From assembly GCA_964596685.1 (NCBI GenBank), contig CAZQVA010000001.1:62001-126000 (forward strand): a stretch of 64,000 nt of DNA, written 5' to 3'. The notes under the pieces are model-generated. The model saw only the letters and a program-made list of their open reading frames with translations, made no database searches and was not told where the DNA came from. Source of the DNA: CAZQVA01 sp964596685. GTDB lineage: Bacteria; Chlamydiota; Chlamydiia; Chlamydiales; VFKH01. This document shows, piece after piece, positions 17,515 through 26,920 of this stretch (position 1 is its first letter; each line of letters begins with the position of its first letter). The position numbers were made by a program, and so were the translations under genes.

Positions 17515-17815
17515 GGTGTGTAATTCAAAGTGTTAGGAAGGATGAAAAACTAGGGACTCATATTCTTTTAATATACCCACTCCAGCCCCTATTAACTCTC
17601 ATTCAGAACAATGTATAACAGCTTATATTCCCTCTGTGTGCTCTGTGGGCTCTGTGGCTCAAAACAATTAACATAAGTTTTAAATAAAAATATTTACCAC
17701 AGAGCACACAGAGGGGGGAAAATAAGGATTTTTTAGCAGAAGGTTGTCTGGTGAATCCTTAAGAAAAGCTTCCATTCTAGCTCCAAACAGTTAACTAACA
17801 CTTTGAATTACACCC
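17515..17815. mobile_element. MITE-like non-autonomous element (301 bp)
   Basis: The element begins GGTGTGTAATTCAAAG and ends CTTTGAATTACACCC. The two ends share a perfect 19-bp inverted core, GTGTAATTCAAAGTGTTAG. CCAGTGAA occurs directly on both sides (17507-17514 and 17816-17823), an 8-bp target duplication. Inside there is no gene but a second inverted repeat built on CCTCTGTGTGCTCTGTGG (17630-17648 with 17698-17717). The 8-bp duplication and the end sequence are consistent with mobilisation by an IS256-type transposase; no transposase is in the window. It inserted into a copy of the TCTAAAGTCCAG repeat and ends 45 bp before the phosphate-transport operon. It accounts for most of the gene-free stretch 17455-17868. 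Confidence 0.85.
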
Positions 17816-17868
17816 CCAGTGAAGAAATGGGGAGACGAAAAAAAACCAAAGCTCGTATACTGTGAGCC

Positions 17869-18540
17869 ATGCTAACACTTCTTAAAGTATTTGGACCTTC
17901 ACCTTTTGCTCCTCTTCAGATCCATATGGAGAAGGTTTTTAAGTGCGTACAAAAAGTTCAAGAACTATTTAAGGCTCTTAAACAACAGAATTGGTCTTCT
18001 CTCGAAAGCATTGCTGCAGAGATCAGTCATCTAGAACACGAAGCTGATCTAGCAAAGAACAATATCAGAAACCATCTGACTAAGGGCCTATTTCTCTTAG
18101 TTGACCGCGCGGATCTTCTCCAAATCTTATCCCTACAAGATGATATCGCCGACAAGGCTGAAGATATCGGCGTTCTCCTTTCCTTGCGCCCACTTACCGT
18201 GCCAGCACTCTTTGAAAAAGAGTTTGATATTTTTTTAGCGAAAAACTGGGAATGTTTTGACAAAGCATACCGCGTGATGCAAGAGCTCAATGAACTTTTA
18301 GAAAGCTCATTTGGCGGTAAAGAAGCGGAAAAAGTCAAAGCGATGGTGGAAGGTGTCGCCTTCTCTGAACATGAGGCGGACCTGATCCAAAAAGAGCTTT
18401 TGAAAAAATTATTCAATTGCGACGACCTGTCTCCTGCCGTTTTTAATCTATGGCTCAAGATTTTCCACGAAGTTAGCGCTCTTTCTAATCTTTCTGAAAC
18501 CCTTGTGAATCGCATTCGCATGTTACTTGAAGTGAAGTAA
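17869..18540 (+). CDS. DUF47 (PhoU-like) Pit accessory protein
   Basis: The 223-residue all-helical protein matches the DUF47/TIGR00153 family related to PhoU. It has repeated helical segments with ISHLEHEADLAKNNIRNHL and FSEHEADLIQKELLKKLF, whose E-x-x-x-D pattern is shared with PhoU metal-binding bundles. Such proteins are commonly encoded next to Pit phosphate carriers and are thought to modulate them. The stop overlaps the pit start (TAATGG). TATACT lies 7 nt before the ATG and no ribosome binding site is evident, so the message may be nearly leaderless. Confidence 0.85.
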   Translation: MLTLLKVFGPSPFAPLQIHMEKVFKCVQKVQELFKALKQQNWSSLESIAAEISHLEHEADLAKNNIRNHLTKGLFLLVDRADLLQILSLQDDIADKAEDIGVLLSLRPLTVPALFEKEFDIFLAKNWECFDKAYRVMQELNELLESSFGGKEAEKVKAMVEGVAFSEHEADLIQKELLKKLFNCDDLSPAVFNLWLKIFHEVSALSNLSETLVNRIRMLLEVK

Positions 18541-19787
18541 TGGAACATCCCTTTCTGCTTCTAGCTTTAGCACTCATTTTGGGTGGTTATATGGCCTGGA
18601 GTATTGGCGCTAATGATGTTGCCAATGCCATGGGAACATCTGTTGGTTCTGGCGCCCTCACACTTAAACGTGCGTTAATTGTAGCTGCTGTCCTCGAATT
18701 TTGTGGCGCTTATTTTGTCGGTGGACATGTTTCAGAGACCATCGAAAGCGGGATTGTTAACACAAGCTTATATGCCGATCAACCTATGGTCCTTATTTGT
18801 GGCATGCTCTCTGCTCTTATTGCCTCAGGATTATGGTTGCAAACAGCTTCTTATTTTGGGTGGCCTGTCTCCACTACGCACTCTATTATCGGCGCTGTGG
18901 TAGGGTTTGGCATTGTATCAAAGGGATTAAGTGCAATCTATTGGGGTGAATTCACAACCATTCTCTCTAGCTGGATCATTTCTCCCATGGTGGGAGGCAT
19001 CGTTTCCTATTTCCTTTTTAATTTCGTCAGGCGCCAGATTTTTTACCATGAAGATGCGCTCTTGCGCACACGCAAGCTCTTTCCTTGGATCACCTTTTGC
19101 GTCTTTTTCCTTCTCGGCATGATTGTTTTTTATAAAGGAATTTCAGGGATAAATGTCACGTTCACCTTTCTGCAAGCCCTCTTTATTTGCATTGGTGTGG
19201 GGTTGATCTCTGCCGCTATCGCTTTTTTCCTTGCAAAAGACAAAGATGGCACTCCAAAAGGGCAACATGAGCAATTCATCGCCGTAGAAAAGATGTTCAT
19301 CTCTTTACAGATTATTACAGCGTGCTGCATGGCTTTTGCGCATGGTGCCAATGACGTCGCCAATGCCATTGGACCTGTTTCCGCTGTTGTATCTCTTATT
19401 CAACATGGCATCGTTCTTCCCAACACCCCAGTACCCGGCTGGATTCTTGCTCTTGGTGGCTTAGGCATTGTAATTGGACTGGCCACTTGGGGATGGCGCG
19501 TCATTGAAACAATTGGCAAGAAGATCACCGAACTCACTCCGAGTCGTGGATTTTGTGCTGAATTTGGAGCCGCCATGACGATTCTTTTTGCCTCAAAATT
19601 AGGGATGCCCATTTCAACAACGCATACCCTTGTTGGTTCCGTACTCGGCGTTGGTCTTGCAGGAGGAATTGGAGCCCTTAACTTGCATATGATGCGCGAT
19701 ATTGTGCTCTCCTGGGTAGTCACTGTCCCCGCTGGCGCACTTTTTGCGATCATTTTCTATTGGATTCTCTCCTTTATTTTGATATAA
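18540..19787 (+). CDS. pit: Inorganic phosphate transporter, Pit family
   Basis: The 415-residue membrane protein has the duplicated Pit signature: GANDVANAMG near residue 22 and GANDVANAIG near residue 270. Each is followed by a PISTTH-type motif (WPVSTTHSIIGAV and MPISTTHTLVGSV). It moves phosphate, usually as a metal-phosphate complex, by cation symport. Some ten helices are apparent. It is translationally coupled to the DUF47 gene and ends convergently, overlapping the NagZ-NamZ gene by 14 bp. Confidence 0.93.
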   Translation: MEHPFLLLALALILGGYMAWSIGANDVANAMGTSVGSGALTLKRALIVAAVLEFCGAYFVGGHVSETIESGIVNTSLYADQPMVLICGMLSALIASGLWLQTASYFGWPVSTTHSIIGAVVGFGIVSKGLSAIYWGEFTTILSSWIISPMVGGIVSYFLFNFVRRQIFYHEDALLRTRKLFPWITFCVFFLLGMIVFYKGISGINVTFTFLQALFICIGVGLISAAIAFFLAKDKDGTPKGQHEQFIAVEKMFISLQIITACCMAFAHGANDVANAIGPVSAVVSLIQHGIVLPNTPVPGWILALGGLGIVIGLATWGWRVIETIGKKITELTPSRGFCAEFGAAMTILFASKLGMPISTTHTLVGSVLGVGLAGGIGALNLHMMRDIVLSWVVTVPAGALFAIIFYWILSFILI

Positions 19788-22347
19788 GCGCACGGCGCCA
19801 ACTCTTATCGCCAGCAAGCAAATCAAGAGCCCATTCCTTTCCCCATAATACACATGCAGATTCATCAGGATACATTCTAAAAAGTGTCTCTAAAATAGCA
19901 TACCCTATATCAACGGGTTGAATTCCCTTAGGATCCAAGATGTGTATTTCCACTCCGTAACAAATACAATTTTCGTGTTTAGGATGCTCTGCAACTCCCG
20001 CAATAGAGTGCGGAATAAAAGAAATGGGGGTAAAGTAAACTGACCCATTGATCTGATTTAAACGACTAGCTAAAGCTTCTGCATCGACCCAAGGAGCACC
20101 AAAGAACAGGAAGGGATGATCAGTACCCCGCCCTTCTGAATAATTTGTTCCTTCTAAAAAGGCCGTTATTGGGTAAGCATAAATTTGGCGCAACGAGGCC
20201 AAATTAGGTGAAGGAGGAATGAAAGGGCGCGCCTTAAAATAAATCAAGGGATCAGCTTGGCAAGAGATGACTGTTAATTTCAAATTGGTGGGTGCAAATT
20301 GCTGCGCTAATTTCCCTATTGTTGAGCCATGGAGAAAAGGCGTAGGAAGCTTGCCAACAAATGAGTGACAATCCTCTTCTAAATGGGGTCCTTGTGCTTT
20401 CCAAAAACCTAAAATATTGGGTCTCTCAAGCACCAGCATTTCAACTCCATGTTCCGCACACGCCTCCATGGTAAGCTTTAAAGTACTTAAATAAGTGAAG
20501 CAACGCGCACCAATCTCTTGTAGATCAACAATAACGAGATCCACGCCTTGAAGCATCTCTTTAGTAGGCTTGCGTACTTTTCCATGAAGAGAATAGATGG
20601 GACAATTCCAAGCTGAGTTATTTGTCGAATCCACAGAAACAGCTGCACCATGCGAACCATTCAAACCATGCTCAGGAGAGAATGCAGCAACGAGTTGATC
20701 ACTTGCCAACAAGTCGAGAATGAAATCTCCATTCATATCCGTGCTGCAGCGATGACACAGCACTGCAAAACGCTTATTCTGCAGATATTTCTCTTTTTCG
20801 CGCATCAGTAGATCCAATCCACATAACTGCAAAGGGGCTGCAAGTAATTCTGCCGCACGATTAAGCAGGGGCTGATTATGCGATCCTAAATAAAGCACAC
20901 GCGCTTTAGGGAGCAGTTTATCCTCCATAGGATGCCCTAGTGAAACAACAACAACGCGCTCTTGTATATCTTCCAAGGATTTTAGCCATTGCGCTTGGAT
21001 GCGATTCCAAGATGCATCCGCATAAAAAAATGTCGTAACAATGATCGTCTCATCTGTAGTACGTGCTACAAAATCATGAATTTGTTTAAGGCTAGATTCA
21101 TCCATAGGATTGCATATACACTCCTGGGTGATCGTCGCACCATTTTCTTTTAGCTTGCCAGCCAAATAACTGCCCGACTCTTTAATAAACCATGGCTCAG
21201 GGCGGATTTTTCGTAAATCTACAGTGACTAAACAACTTGTCTTATTCGCCGCCGAAACGCACCCACAACCCTCTACACATTCCTGTGCAATATATGCAGC
21301 ACAGGCCTTTTCATCGACCGGTAAAAGAGATGTCTGCGCCTTTAACGTATTTTTACACCGTTCAATCTCTTTTAAGCACCTTTGGTGTGTTTTTAAAGAA
21401 TCACCTTGACAATTCAACTCATCCATCAATTGCTTTTGCTCTTTCCATGGGATGGAAGAAATAATCAAATGATAACCTGCATCTAAGGCTTCCTGTAGCG
21501 CCACCAGTCTAGATGTGTCGGCAGATGCAGCTTTCATTGAAAAATCATCTGTGATGAGTAATGCATCCGGATTCTTCTTGCGCACTAGCTCTACAATTTT
21601 TTTACAGCGTGTCAGAGGGATGGGACCAAATGGGGCAAAGGTTGCATGTGTCACCATGACCATTGCAAAAGTCTCTTTTAAGACGCCCAAAAAGGGAGCC
21701 ATCTGCTCTTGAAGCAATTCATCATTAAGGTGAATCTGAACGGATTCTAAATGTGTATCTGCGGCTCCTAAACCTAATCCAGGAAAATGTTTAATGACAG
21801 GCGCGACAGCACCTTGACTCAACCCGCGACAAAAAGCTATGCCATATCTTTCTATCTCAGGCGCATGAGCTGCAAAACAACGAGTTGCCAACACGCAGGA
21901 ACCAAACATGTCCAAACAGGGAGCAAAATCAACATTAATTCCAACTTCAAACATTTGTCGTGCAGCTAAAAGTGCCGCATCAAAGGTGATGCTCGGAGAA
22001 GCCTTTGCCAATAGCCAGGGGCTTGGAATGGTAAAAAATCCCCCCTCTTCATTCACGCGCTCTACAATTCCGCCTTCCCAATCGATCGTAATAAAAGGCG
22101 GCTGCAGGCCCTGTTCTTTTGCTTGTTCTTGAAAAAAAGAGGTTAATGCAGCGACTGCGACGCGATTTTTACAATGCCCCGCAAACAAGATGATTCCACC
22201 CGGTTGAAGTTCTCGATACCATGTGGCAAGCTCCTTTCTGTCCTCAGTACACGGTGGGACTAAAATAAAGCGCTGTCCAATATTTGTATCTGCTAATAAC
22301 TCATTAATCGCCATAATACAAAACAATAACCAGAAGGAAAACCGCAT
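19774..22347 (-). CDS. Secreted NagZ-NamZ fusion (GH3 N-acetylglucosaminidase plus GH171 N-acetylmuramidase)
   Basis: The N-terminal part (about residues 25-340) is a GH3 beta-N-acetylglucosaminidase. It shows KHFPGLGLGAADTH (about 184-197) with the Asp-His dyad of NagZ and the nucleophile motif ITDDFSM (about 265). A linker resembling a GH3 C-terminal domain follows. From about residue 510 the protein is a DUF1343/NamZ domain: FSPEHGLNGSHGAAV, SLHGKVRKPTKEML, DLQEIGARCFTYL and HGSTIGKLA. In Bacillus subtilis separate NagZ and NamZ act in turn to remove GlcNAc and MurNAc from the ends of glycan chains; here both activities would be in one polypeptide. ATG 22347 is chosen because GAGG lies 8 nt upstream and it gives a signal peptide (MRFSFWLLFCIMAINELLA). 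A second NamZ gene is divergent, 77 bp away. Confidence 0.88.
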   Translation of the reverse strand: MRFSFWLLFCIMAINELLADTNIGQRFILVPPCTEDRKELATWYRELQPGGIILFAGHCKNRVAVAALTSFFQEQAKEQGLQPPFITIDWEGGIVERVNEEGGFFTIPSPWLLAKASPSITFDAALLAARQMFEVGINVDFAPCLDMFGSCVLATRCFAAHAPEIERYGIAFCRGLSQGAVAPVIKHFPGLGLGAADTHLESVQIHLNDELLQEQMAPFLGVLKETFAMVMVTHATFAPFGPIPLTRCKKIVELVRKKNPDALLITDDFSMKAASADTSRLVALQEALDAGYHLIISSIPWKEQKQLMDELNCQGDSLKTHQRCLKEIERCKNTLKAQTSLLPVDEKACAAYIAQECVEGCGCVSAANKTSCLVTVDLRKIRPEPWFIKESGSYLAGKLKENGATITQECICNPMDESSLKQIHDFVARTTDETIIVTTFFYADASWNRIQAQWLKSLEDIQERVVVVSLGHPMEDKLLPKARVLYLGSHNQPLLNRAAELLAAPLQLCGLDLLMREKEKYLQNKRFAVLCHRCSTDMNGDFILDLLASDQLVAAFSPEHGLNGSHGAAVSVDSTNNSAWNCPIYSLHGKVRKPTKEMLQGVDLVIVDLQEIGARCFTYLSTLKLTMEACAEHGVEMLVLERPNILGFWKAQGPHLEEDCHSFVGKLPTPFLHGSTIGKLAQQFAPTNLKLTVISCQADPLIYFKARPFIPPSPNLASLRQIYAYPITAFLEGTNYSEGRGTDHPFLFFGAPWVDAEALASRLNQINGSVYFTPISFIPHSIAGVAEHPKHENCICYGVEIHILDPKGIQPVDIGYAILETLFRMYPDESACVLWGKEWALDLLAGDKSWRRALISK

Positions 22348-22424
22348 CAAAAAAGCCTCAAGAAATGACGAGAGCAAAAGATTAGCATGGACTTTCATTT
22401 CTACCAACTCTTAAGCTGTACATA

Positions 22425-23663
22425 ATGTTGAAAATAGTCTCTCTACTTCTATTGTGCTGCTCCTATTATACAGGTCTTTTTTCACTCCAACTCGGTATTG
22501 AAAGACTGACTGAAGAGCCATTTTGGACAAAAAAACTCGAAAACAAACGCATCGGGATTCTTACCCACCAAGCAGCTATCGATCATCAAGGTGTTCACAC
22601 GATTGAGCGGCTGCAACAAGCTGCTAAAAAACAACACTTTACCATTGTGGCACTTTTTGGCCCTGAACATGGGCTTGATGGTTCAAAATTTGCCGCGCGC
22701 GATGTTCAACATTCAAAAACAAATGATGGCATTCCTGTTTTTTCTCTCCACGGAACTACGCGCCGCCCCACTAAAGAGATGCTGCAAAACATTGATGTTC
22801 TTATATGTGACTTGCAGGACATTGGTTGTCGCTCTTATACTTATCTAACAACCCTTTGTTACGTTATTGAAGAGTGCGCAAAAAATAAAGTTAAAGTCAT
22901 TGTAACAGATCGCCCCAATCCGATGGGCGGCCTCGTCATTGATGGTCCCATTCTCGAAGAAAAATATCAATCCTTTGTAGGATACTTGTCAATCCCTTAT
23001 GTCCATGGTATGACATTGGGTGAATTGGCCCGTTTTGTCAATGAAAACAACCAAGTGCATTGTCAATTAGAAGTTGTTCCTATGATAGGGTGGACAAGAT
23101 CCATGCAATGGTCGCAGACAGGCCTTTTATGGATGCCCACTAGCCCACAAATCCCAGAAGCAGACACCCCTTTTTATTATGCAACCACAGGCGTCTTTGG
23201 AGAAATGAAATGGGTCAATATTGGAGTGGGCTATACATTGCCCTTCAAAACTGTAGCAGCACCTTGGATCGATGCATCACTGCTAGCTGGAAAACTCAAT
23301 GAAAAAAAATTTCCCGGAGTATGCTTTACTGAAATTCATTATACTCCCTTTTTTGGATCGCTAAAGGACCAAGTGTGCCATGGCATCAAAATTCAAATCA
23401 CAGACCCTCAAAAGTATATGCCAGTGGAGACGGGGTTTCTAATTTTGGGGATTCTAAAAACTCTCTATCCTGCCAAATGGCAAGAAGCCATCAGCAACCC
23501 TAAACTTAGCAAGGTCTTTGCGCAATATTGGGGAACACATGATGTCCTCAATATTTTGACAAAAGAAAAATATGCGATCTTTCCTCTCAAGGGAATATGC
23601 ATGAAGGCGCGCCAAAGTTTTATACAAAAGCGCGCCAAATATTTACTTCCAGAATATTCCTAA
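22425..23663 (+). CDS. namZ: NamZ-type exo-beta-N-acetylmuramidase (DUF1343, GH171)
   Basis: The 412-residue protein has an N-terminal signal peptide (MLKIVSLLLLCCSYYTGLFS) and the full DUF1343 domain: FGPEHGLDGSKFAARD, SLHGTTRRPTKEML, DLQDIGCRSYTYLTTL, DRPNPMGG and YVHGMTLGELARF. NamZ removes terminal MurNAc residues from peptidoglycan fragments. The similarity to the C-terminal half of the divergent fusion protein indicates a duplication or shared ancestry. No clear ribosome binding site precedes the start. Its TAA overlaps the stop codon of the convergent htpG gene. Confidence 0.88.
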   Translation: MLKIVSLLLLCCSYYTGLFSLQLGIERLTEEPFWTKKLENKRIGILTHQAAIDHQGVHTIERLQQAAKKQHFTIVALFGPEHGLDGSKFAARDVQHSKTNDGIPVFSLHGTTRRPTKEMLQNIDVLICDLQDIGCRSYTYLTTLCYVIEECAKNKVKVIVTDRPNPMGGLVIDGPILEEKYQSFVGYLSIPYVHGMTLGELARFVNENNQVHCQLEVVPMIGWTRSMQWSQTGLLWMPTSPQIPEADTPFYYATTGVFGEMKWVNIGVGYTLPFKTVAAPWIDASLLAGKLNEKKFPGVCFTEIHYTPFFGSLKDQVCHGIKIQITDPQKYMPVETGFLILGILKTLYPAKWQEAISNPKLSKVFAQYWGTHDVLNILTKEKYAIFPLKGICMKARQSFIQKRAKYLLPEYS

Positions 23664-25498
23664 GAAGCTCTCAATGCCAGTTTTTCTAAAACTTTTGTCG
23701 ATTGAGAAATGAAATTAGAAAGGGTTGCAGGATCTACCTCTTGCTGAGACATGAGGGCCAGTTGGTATACCTGTAACAACATATCTTTAGCTAAGTCCCC
23801 ATCTTTCTCAGAAAGAGTCTTAATAGCCTGAACTAACTTGCTATTCGTATTGACGATAAAAGTGTGCTTAGGACGAAACATATCATCCATACGCATTTCT
23901 GGCTGATGCAAACGCATATAGTCGCGCATACGGCGCTCCTGCTCATCGATCATCACAAACCCAGCGACATCATCACTAGCCAAACTCTTTGCTTCAACCT
24001 CAAGTTTTGGAAGCTGTAGCGCGCCCTTTACAAAGCTTGCAAGACGACTAGCTTCAGTTTTCCCCTCTTGATCAAGAATGACTTGTTCCTTTGTTGAATC
24101 AATGATGAGATCTTCTACAGCTCCATCGATGCGCTGAAATTTAATAGCAGGTTGCTGCTTATTTTCTAGAAAACTCATCAAAGCTGCATCGATCAAAGAA
24201 TCCGTGAGAAGCACTTCAATGCCTTTTTTGCGGTACATCTCGATGAATTGCCCCTGCTGCTTAAGATCGTTAGCATAAAAAACTTTATCTTTATACTCTT
24301 CTCGATGTTTGGCAATATATTCATCTAAAGTAACCCACTCACCTTCGGAGTTCTTCCATCCTAAAATCTCTTTGATGCGCTCAAAGAACTTTTCATCTTG
24401 CAACACTCCAATCTTCACAATGACTTCCATGCTGGGCCATTGCTCAATAAAATTTTCGCGCTCAGACTTAAACATGCCAGTCAGTTTCTCTGCTACTTTT
24501 TTCGAAATATGCACGCCTAATTGACGCACCGTGCGATCCATCTGCAAATAACTTCTAGAAACATTCAAGGGGATATCTGGACTGTCAATGGCACCTTGTA
24601 AAAGCATTAAATAGTCAGGGATCAATTCCTGACAATTATCTGAAACAAATACGCGGTTGCAAAATAGCTTGATGTGGTTCTTTTTATAATCTACTCCAGA
24701 CTTAGCTCTAGGAAAATAAAGAATTCCTTTGCAGTGGAAGGGGTAATCGACATTGATATGCAACCAGAACAGTGGATCTTCTTGCATCGGATAAAGTTGA
24801 CGATAAAATTCCAAATACTCTTTATCCGTGCATTCTTGAGGGTTTTTCAACCATAGAGGATCTGTATGGTTGAGATGTTCACCATTCAAATAGATTGGAT
24901 AGGGCAAAAACGAGCAGTAATGAAGAATGATCTTACGGATATGCGCAACATCAAGACACTCATCGTGATCGCGTCCAATATGTAAAACAATATCCGTGCC
25001 GCGCGTTTGGCGTGTTCCCTTTCCAATCTCATATTGACTAGAGCCATCACAGGACCAAAAAACAGGCTCACTACTATCTGTAAATGATAATGTGTCGATA
25101 GTTACACGATCTGCTACCATGTAGGCAGAATAGAATCCCAACCCAAAGTGACCAATAATCTGATCCTTTTCGTCTTGAGATTGGTACTTGCTCATAAATT
25201 CTTCAGCACCCGAAAAAGCGATTTGAGCAATGTAATTCTCTACTTCGCTCGCCGTCATTCCGATACCCGTATCACTAAATTGGAGCGTACGCGCCTCTTT
25301 ATCAATTTTGATATCGATGCGCCACTCAGAACTATCCGTTTTCACAAGATCTTGATTGCTAAGGATAGTGAGTTTTCTAATCGCATCACATGCATTTGAA
25401 ACTAATTCACGAACAAATATATCCTTTTCAGAGTAAAGCCATTTTTTAATAATAGGTAAAATGTTTTCACTATGAATGCGCAATGTACCCGTATTCAT
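23660..25498 (-). CDS. htpG: Chaperone protein HtpG (Hsp90)
   Basis: The 612-residue ATP-dependent chaperone has the GHKL nucleotide-binding motifs ELVSNACDAIRKL, DTGIGM and GHFGLGFYSAYMVAD, a middle domain (NRVFVSDNCQELIPDYL, DSPDIPLNVSRSYLQ) and a C-terminal dimerisation domain ending in a short Ala-Ser tail. Length is within the bacterial range. It is the last gene of a minus-strand run that starts with radA. No CIRCE or other heat-shock operator was seen in the 24-bp gap before it. Confidence 0.95.
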   Translation of the reverse strand: MNTGTLRIHSENILPIIKKWLYSEKDIFVRELVSNACDAIRKLTILSNQDLVKTDSSEWRIDIKIDKEARTLQFSDTGIGMTASEVENYIAQIAFSGAEEFMSKYQSQDEKDQIIGHFGLGFYSAYMVADRVTIDTLSFTDSSEPVFWSCDGSSQYEIGKGTRQTRGTDIVLHIGRDHDECLDVAHIRKIILHYCSFLPYPIYLNGEHLNHTDPLWLKNPQECTDKEYLEFYRQLYPMQEDPLFWLHINVDYPFHCKGILYFPRAKSGVDYKKNHIKLFCNRVFVSDNCQELIPDYLMLLQGAIDSPDIPLNVSRSYLQMDRTVRQLGVHISKKVAEKLTGMFKSERENFIEQWPSMEVIVKIGVLQDEKFFERIKEILGWKNSEGEWVTLDEYIAKHREEYKDKVFYANDLKQQGQFIEMYRKKGIEVLLTDSLIDAALMSFLENKQQPAIKFQRIDGAVEDLIIDSTKEQVILDQEGKTEASRLASFVKGALQLPKLEVEAKSLASDDVAGFVMIDEQERRMRDYMRLHQPEMRMDDMFRPKHTFIVNTNSKLVQAIKTLSEKDGDLAKDMLLQVYQLALMSQQEVDPATLSNFISQSTKVLEKLALRAS

Positions 25499-25522
25499 AC
25501 AATCCTTTTTTTTTATTCAAAT

Positions 25523-26920
25523 TCAAAATTGCAAAAGATGGTCAATGTCAATAAGTCCCCCTTTCTGCAATAAAATGCAAAGAATTCCTAAAGGGACAAT
25601 ATACCGAATGAGAAACAGCCATGGACGGAACCATCGCACTGCTTTAGAACCAGAAAGAAATTCTTCTCTCAAAAGGCGTTTATCAACTTGCCATCCGGCA
25701 AAAAGAGCTATTAGCATTCCACAGACAGGCAAAAGCCAGTTATTAGAAATATAGTCAACAGTACTGAAAAAATCTTTCCCATAAAGTGCTGACCACGAAC
25801 CGAACATAGCCCCCGATCCCGATAATGCACTAGGGATACCAAAGAGAAATGCCGCTAAACCGATTAACAGAACTGCTTTTTTACGCGACCAACCAAATTG
25901 CTCGATCCATGTTGCGGCCAACATTTCCAAAATGGAAATTGCAGAAGTAAGTGCAGCAAATGTGACCAACAAAAAGAAGAGCACTGAGATCAACAATGTT
26001 GCAGGTAATTTTGCAAAAAGCACCGGCAAGGTTTTAAAGAGCAAACCCGGACCTTCAGAAGGGGTAAACCCAAAGGTAAAAATAATAGGGAATATCATTA
26101 AAGCAGCCATGAGTGCGACAGTAATATCCATCAGCGCCACTGTTGCAACTGTTTTAGGAATATTATCTGTTTTGCGCATATAGCTACCATACGTCAACAT
26201 GATGCCCAAACCAACACTGAGGGTAAAGAAGGCGAGTCCCAATGCCTCTAAAATCGCTGAAGGCTTGAAAGTTTCAAAATCTGGATAGAGAACAAATCGT
26301 ACAGCCTCACCGAAGCCATCCAAAGTCATTGAATAACAGAGCAAACCAAGCAAGATGACCAAAAATGTGGGCATCAAGATTTTAGACCAATATTCGATCC
26401 CTTTTCTTACCCCAGCATAAACCACTCCAACTGTCATGATCATGAAGATACAGTGCCAGAATACATTGATTTCTCCCGACGCAAACAATGTATCGAAGAG
26501 ACCACTAATCTCTGCAGGCGTACGATTAATGGTGAATTGATTTAGAGACATCAAAGTATAGTTTACAGCCCAACCAGCTACCACGCTATAGTAGGATAAG
26601 ATAAGAAAGTTGATAAGAACACACAACCATCCCACCATTTTCCAATTCTTTTCAGGTTTGGAAAGCTCCTGAAATGCACCAACCGCGCTTTTCGCCGCCA
26701 TTCTTCCGAGCAGTAATTCAGCAACAAAAATCGGAGCCCCCACAATGAAGGTAAAGAACAGATATGCAAAGACAAATAGACCCCCACCATTCATCCCTGT
26801 AACATAAGGGAATTTCCACAGACTACCTAGGCCAATTGCAGAACCGGCAGTTGCCATGATGAATCCTAAACGCGAACCCCAATGTTCACGCGTCTTTTTA
26901 TAAGATATATCTTGCGTCAT
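25523..26920 (-). CDS. Sodium-dependent amino-acid transporter, NSS/SNF family
   Basis: The 465-residue membrane protein has about eleven or twelve helices and the family signature MATAGSAIGLGSLWKFPYVTG in the first helix, which forms the sodium and substrate sites. It probably imports an amino acid (often aromatic) with sodium; the substrate cannot be read from the sequence. An obligate intracellular organism with reduced biosynthesis would depend on it. Its start overlaps the gpsA stop by 4 bp (ATGA). Confidence 0.9.
   Translation of the reverse strand: MTQDISYKKTREHWGSRLGFIMATAGSAIGLGSLWKFPYVTGMNGGGLFVFAYLFFTFIVGAPIFVAELLLGRMAAKSAVGAFQELSKPEKNWKMVGWLCVLINFLILSYYSVVAGWAVNYTLMSLNQFTINRTPAEISGLFDTLFASGEINVFWHCIFMIMTVGVVYAGVRKGIEYWSKILMPTFLVILLGLLCYSMTLDGFGEAVRFVLYPDFETFKPSAILEALGLAFFTLSVGLGIMLTYGSYMRKTDNIPKTVATVALMDITVALMAALMIFPIIFTFGFTPSEGPGLLFKTLPVLFAKLPATLLISVLFFLLVTFAALTSAISILEMLAATWIEQFGWSRKKAVLLIGLAAFLFGIPSALSGSGAMFGSWSALYGKDFFSTVDYISNNWLLPVCGMLIALFAGWQVDKRLLREEFLSGSKAVRWFRPWLFLIRYIVPLGILCILLQKGGLIDIDHLLQF

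Noticed and set aside
17628..17719. Paired CTCTGTGTGCTCTGTGG repeats considered as a CRISPR-like pair
   Set aside because: There are only two copies in inverted orientation inside a MITE, with no spacer array and no cas genes nearby.
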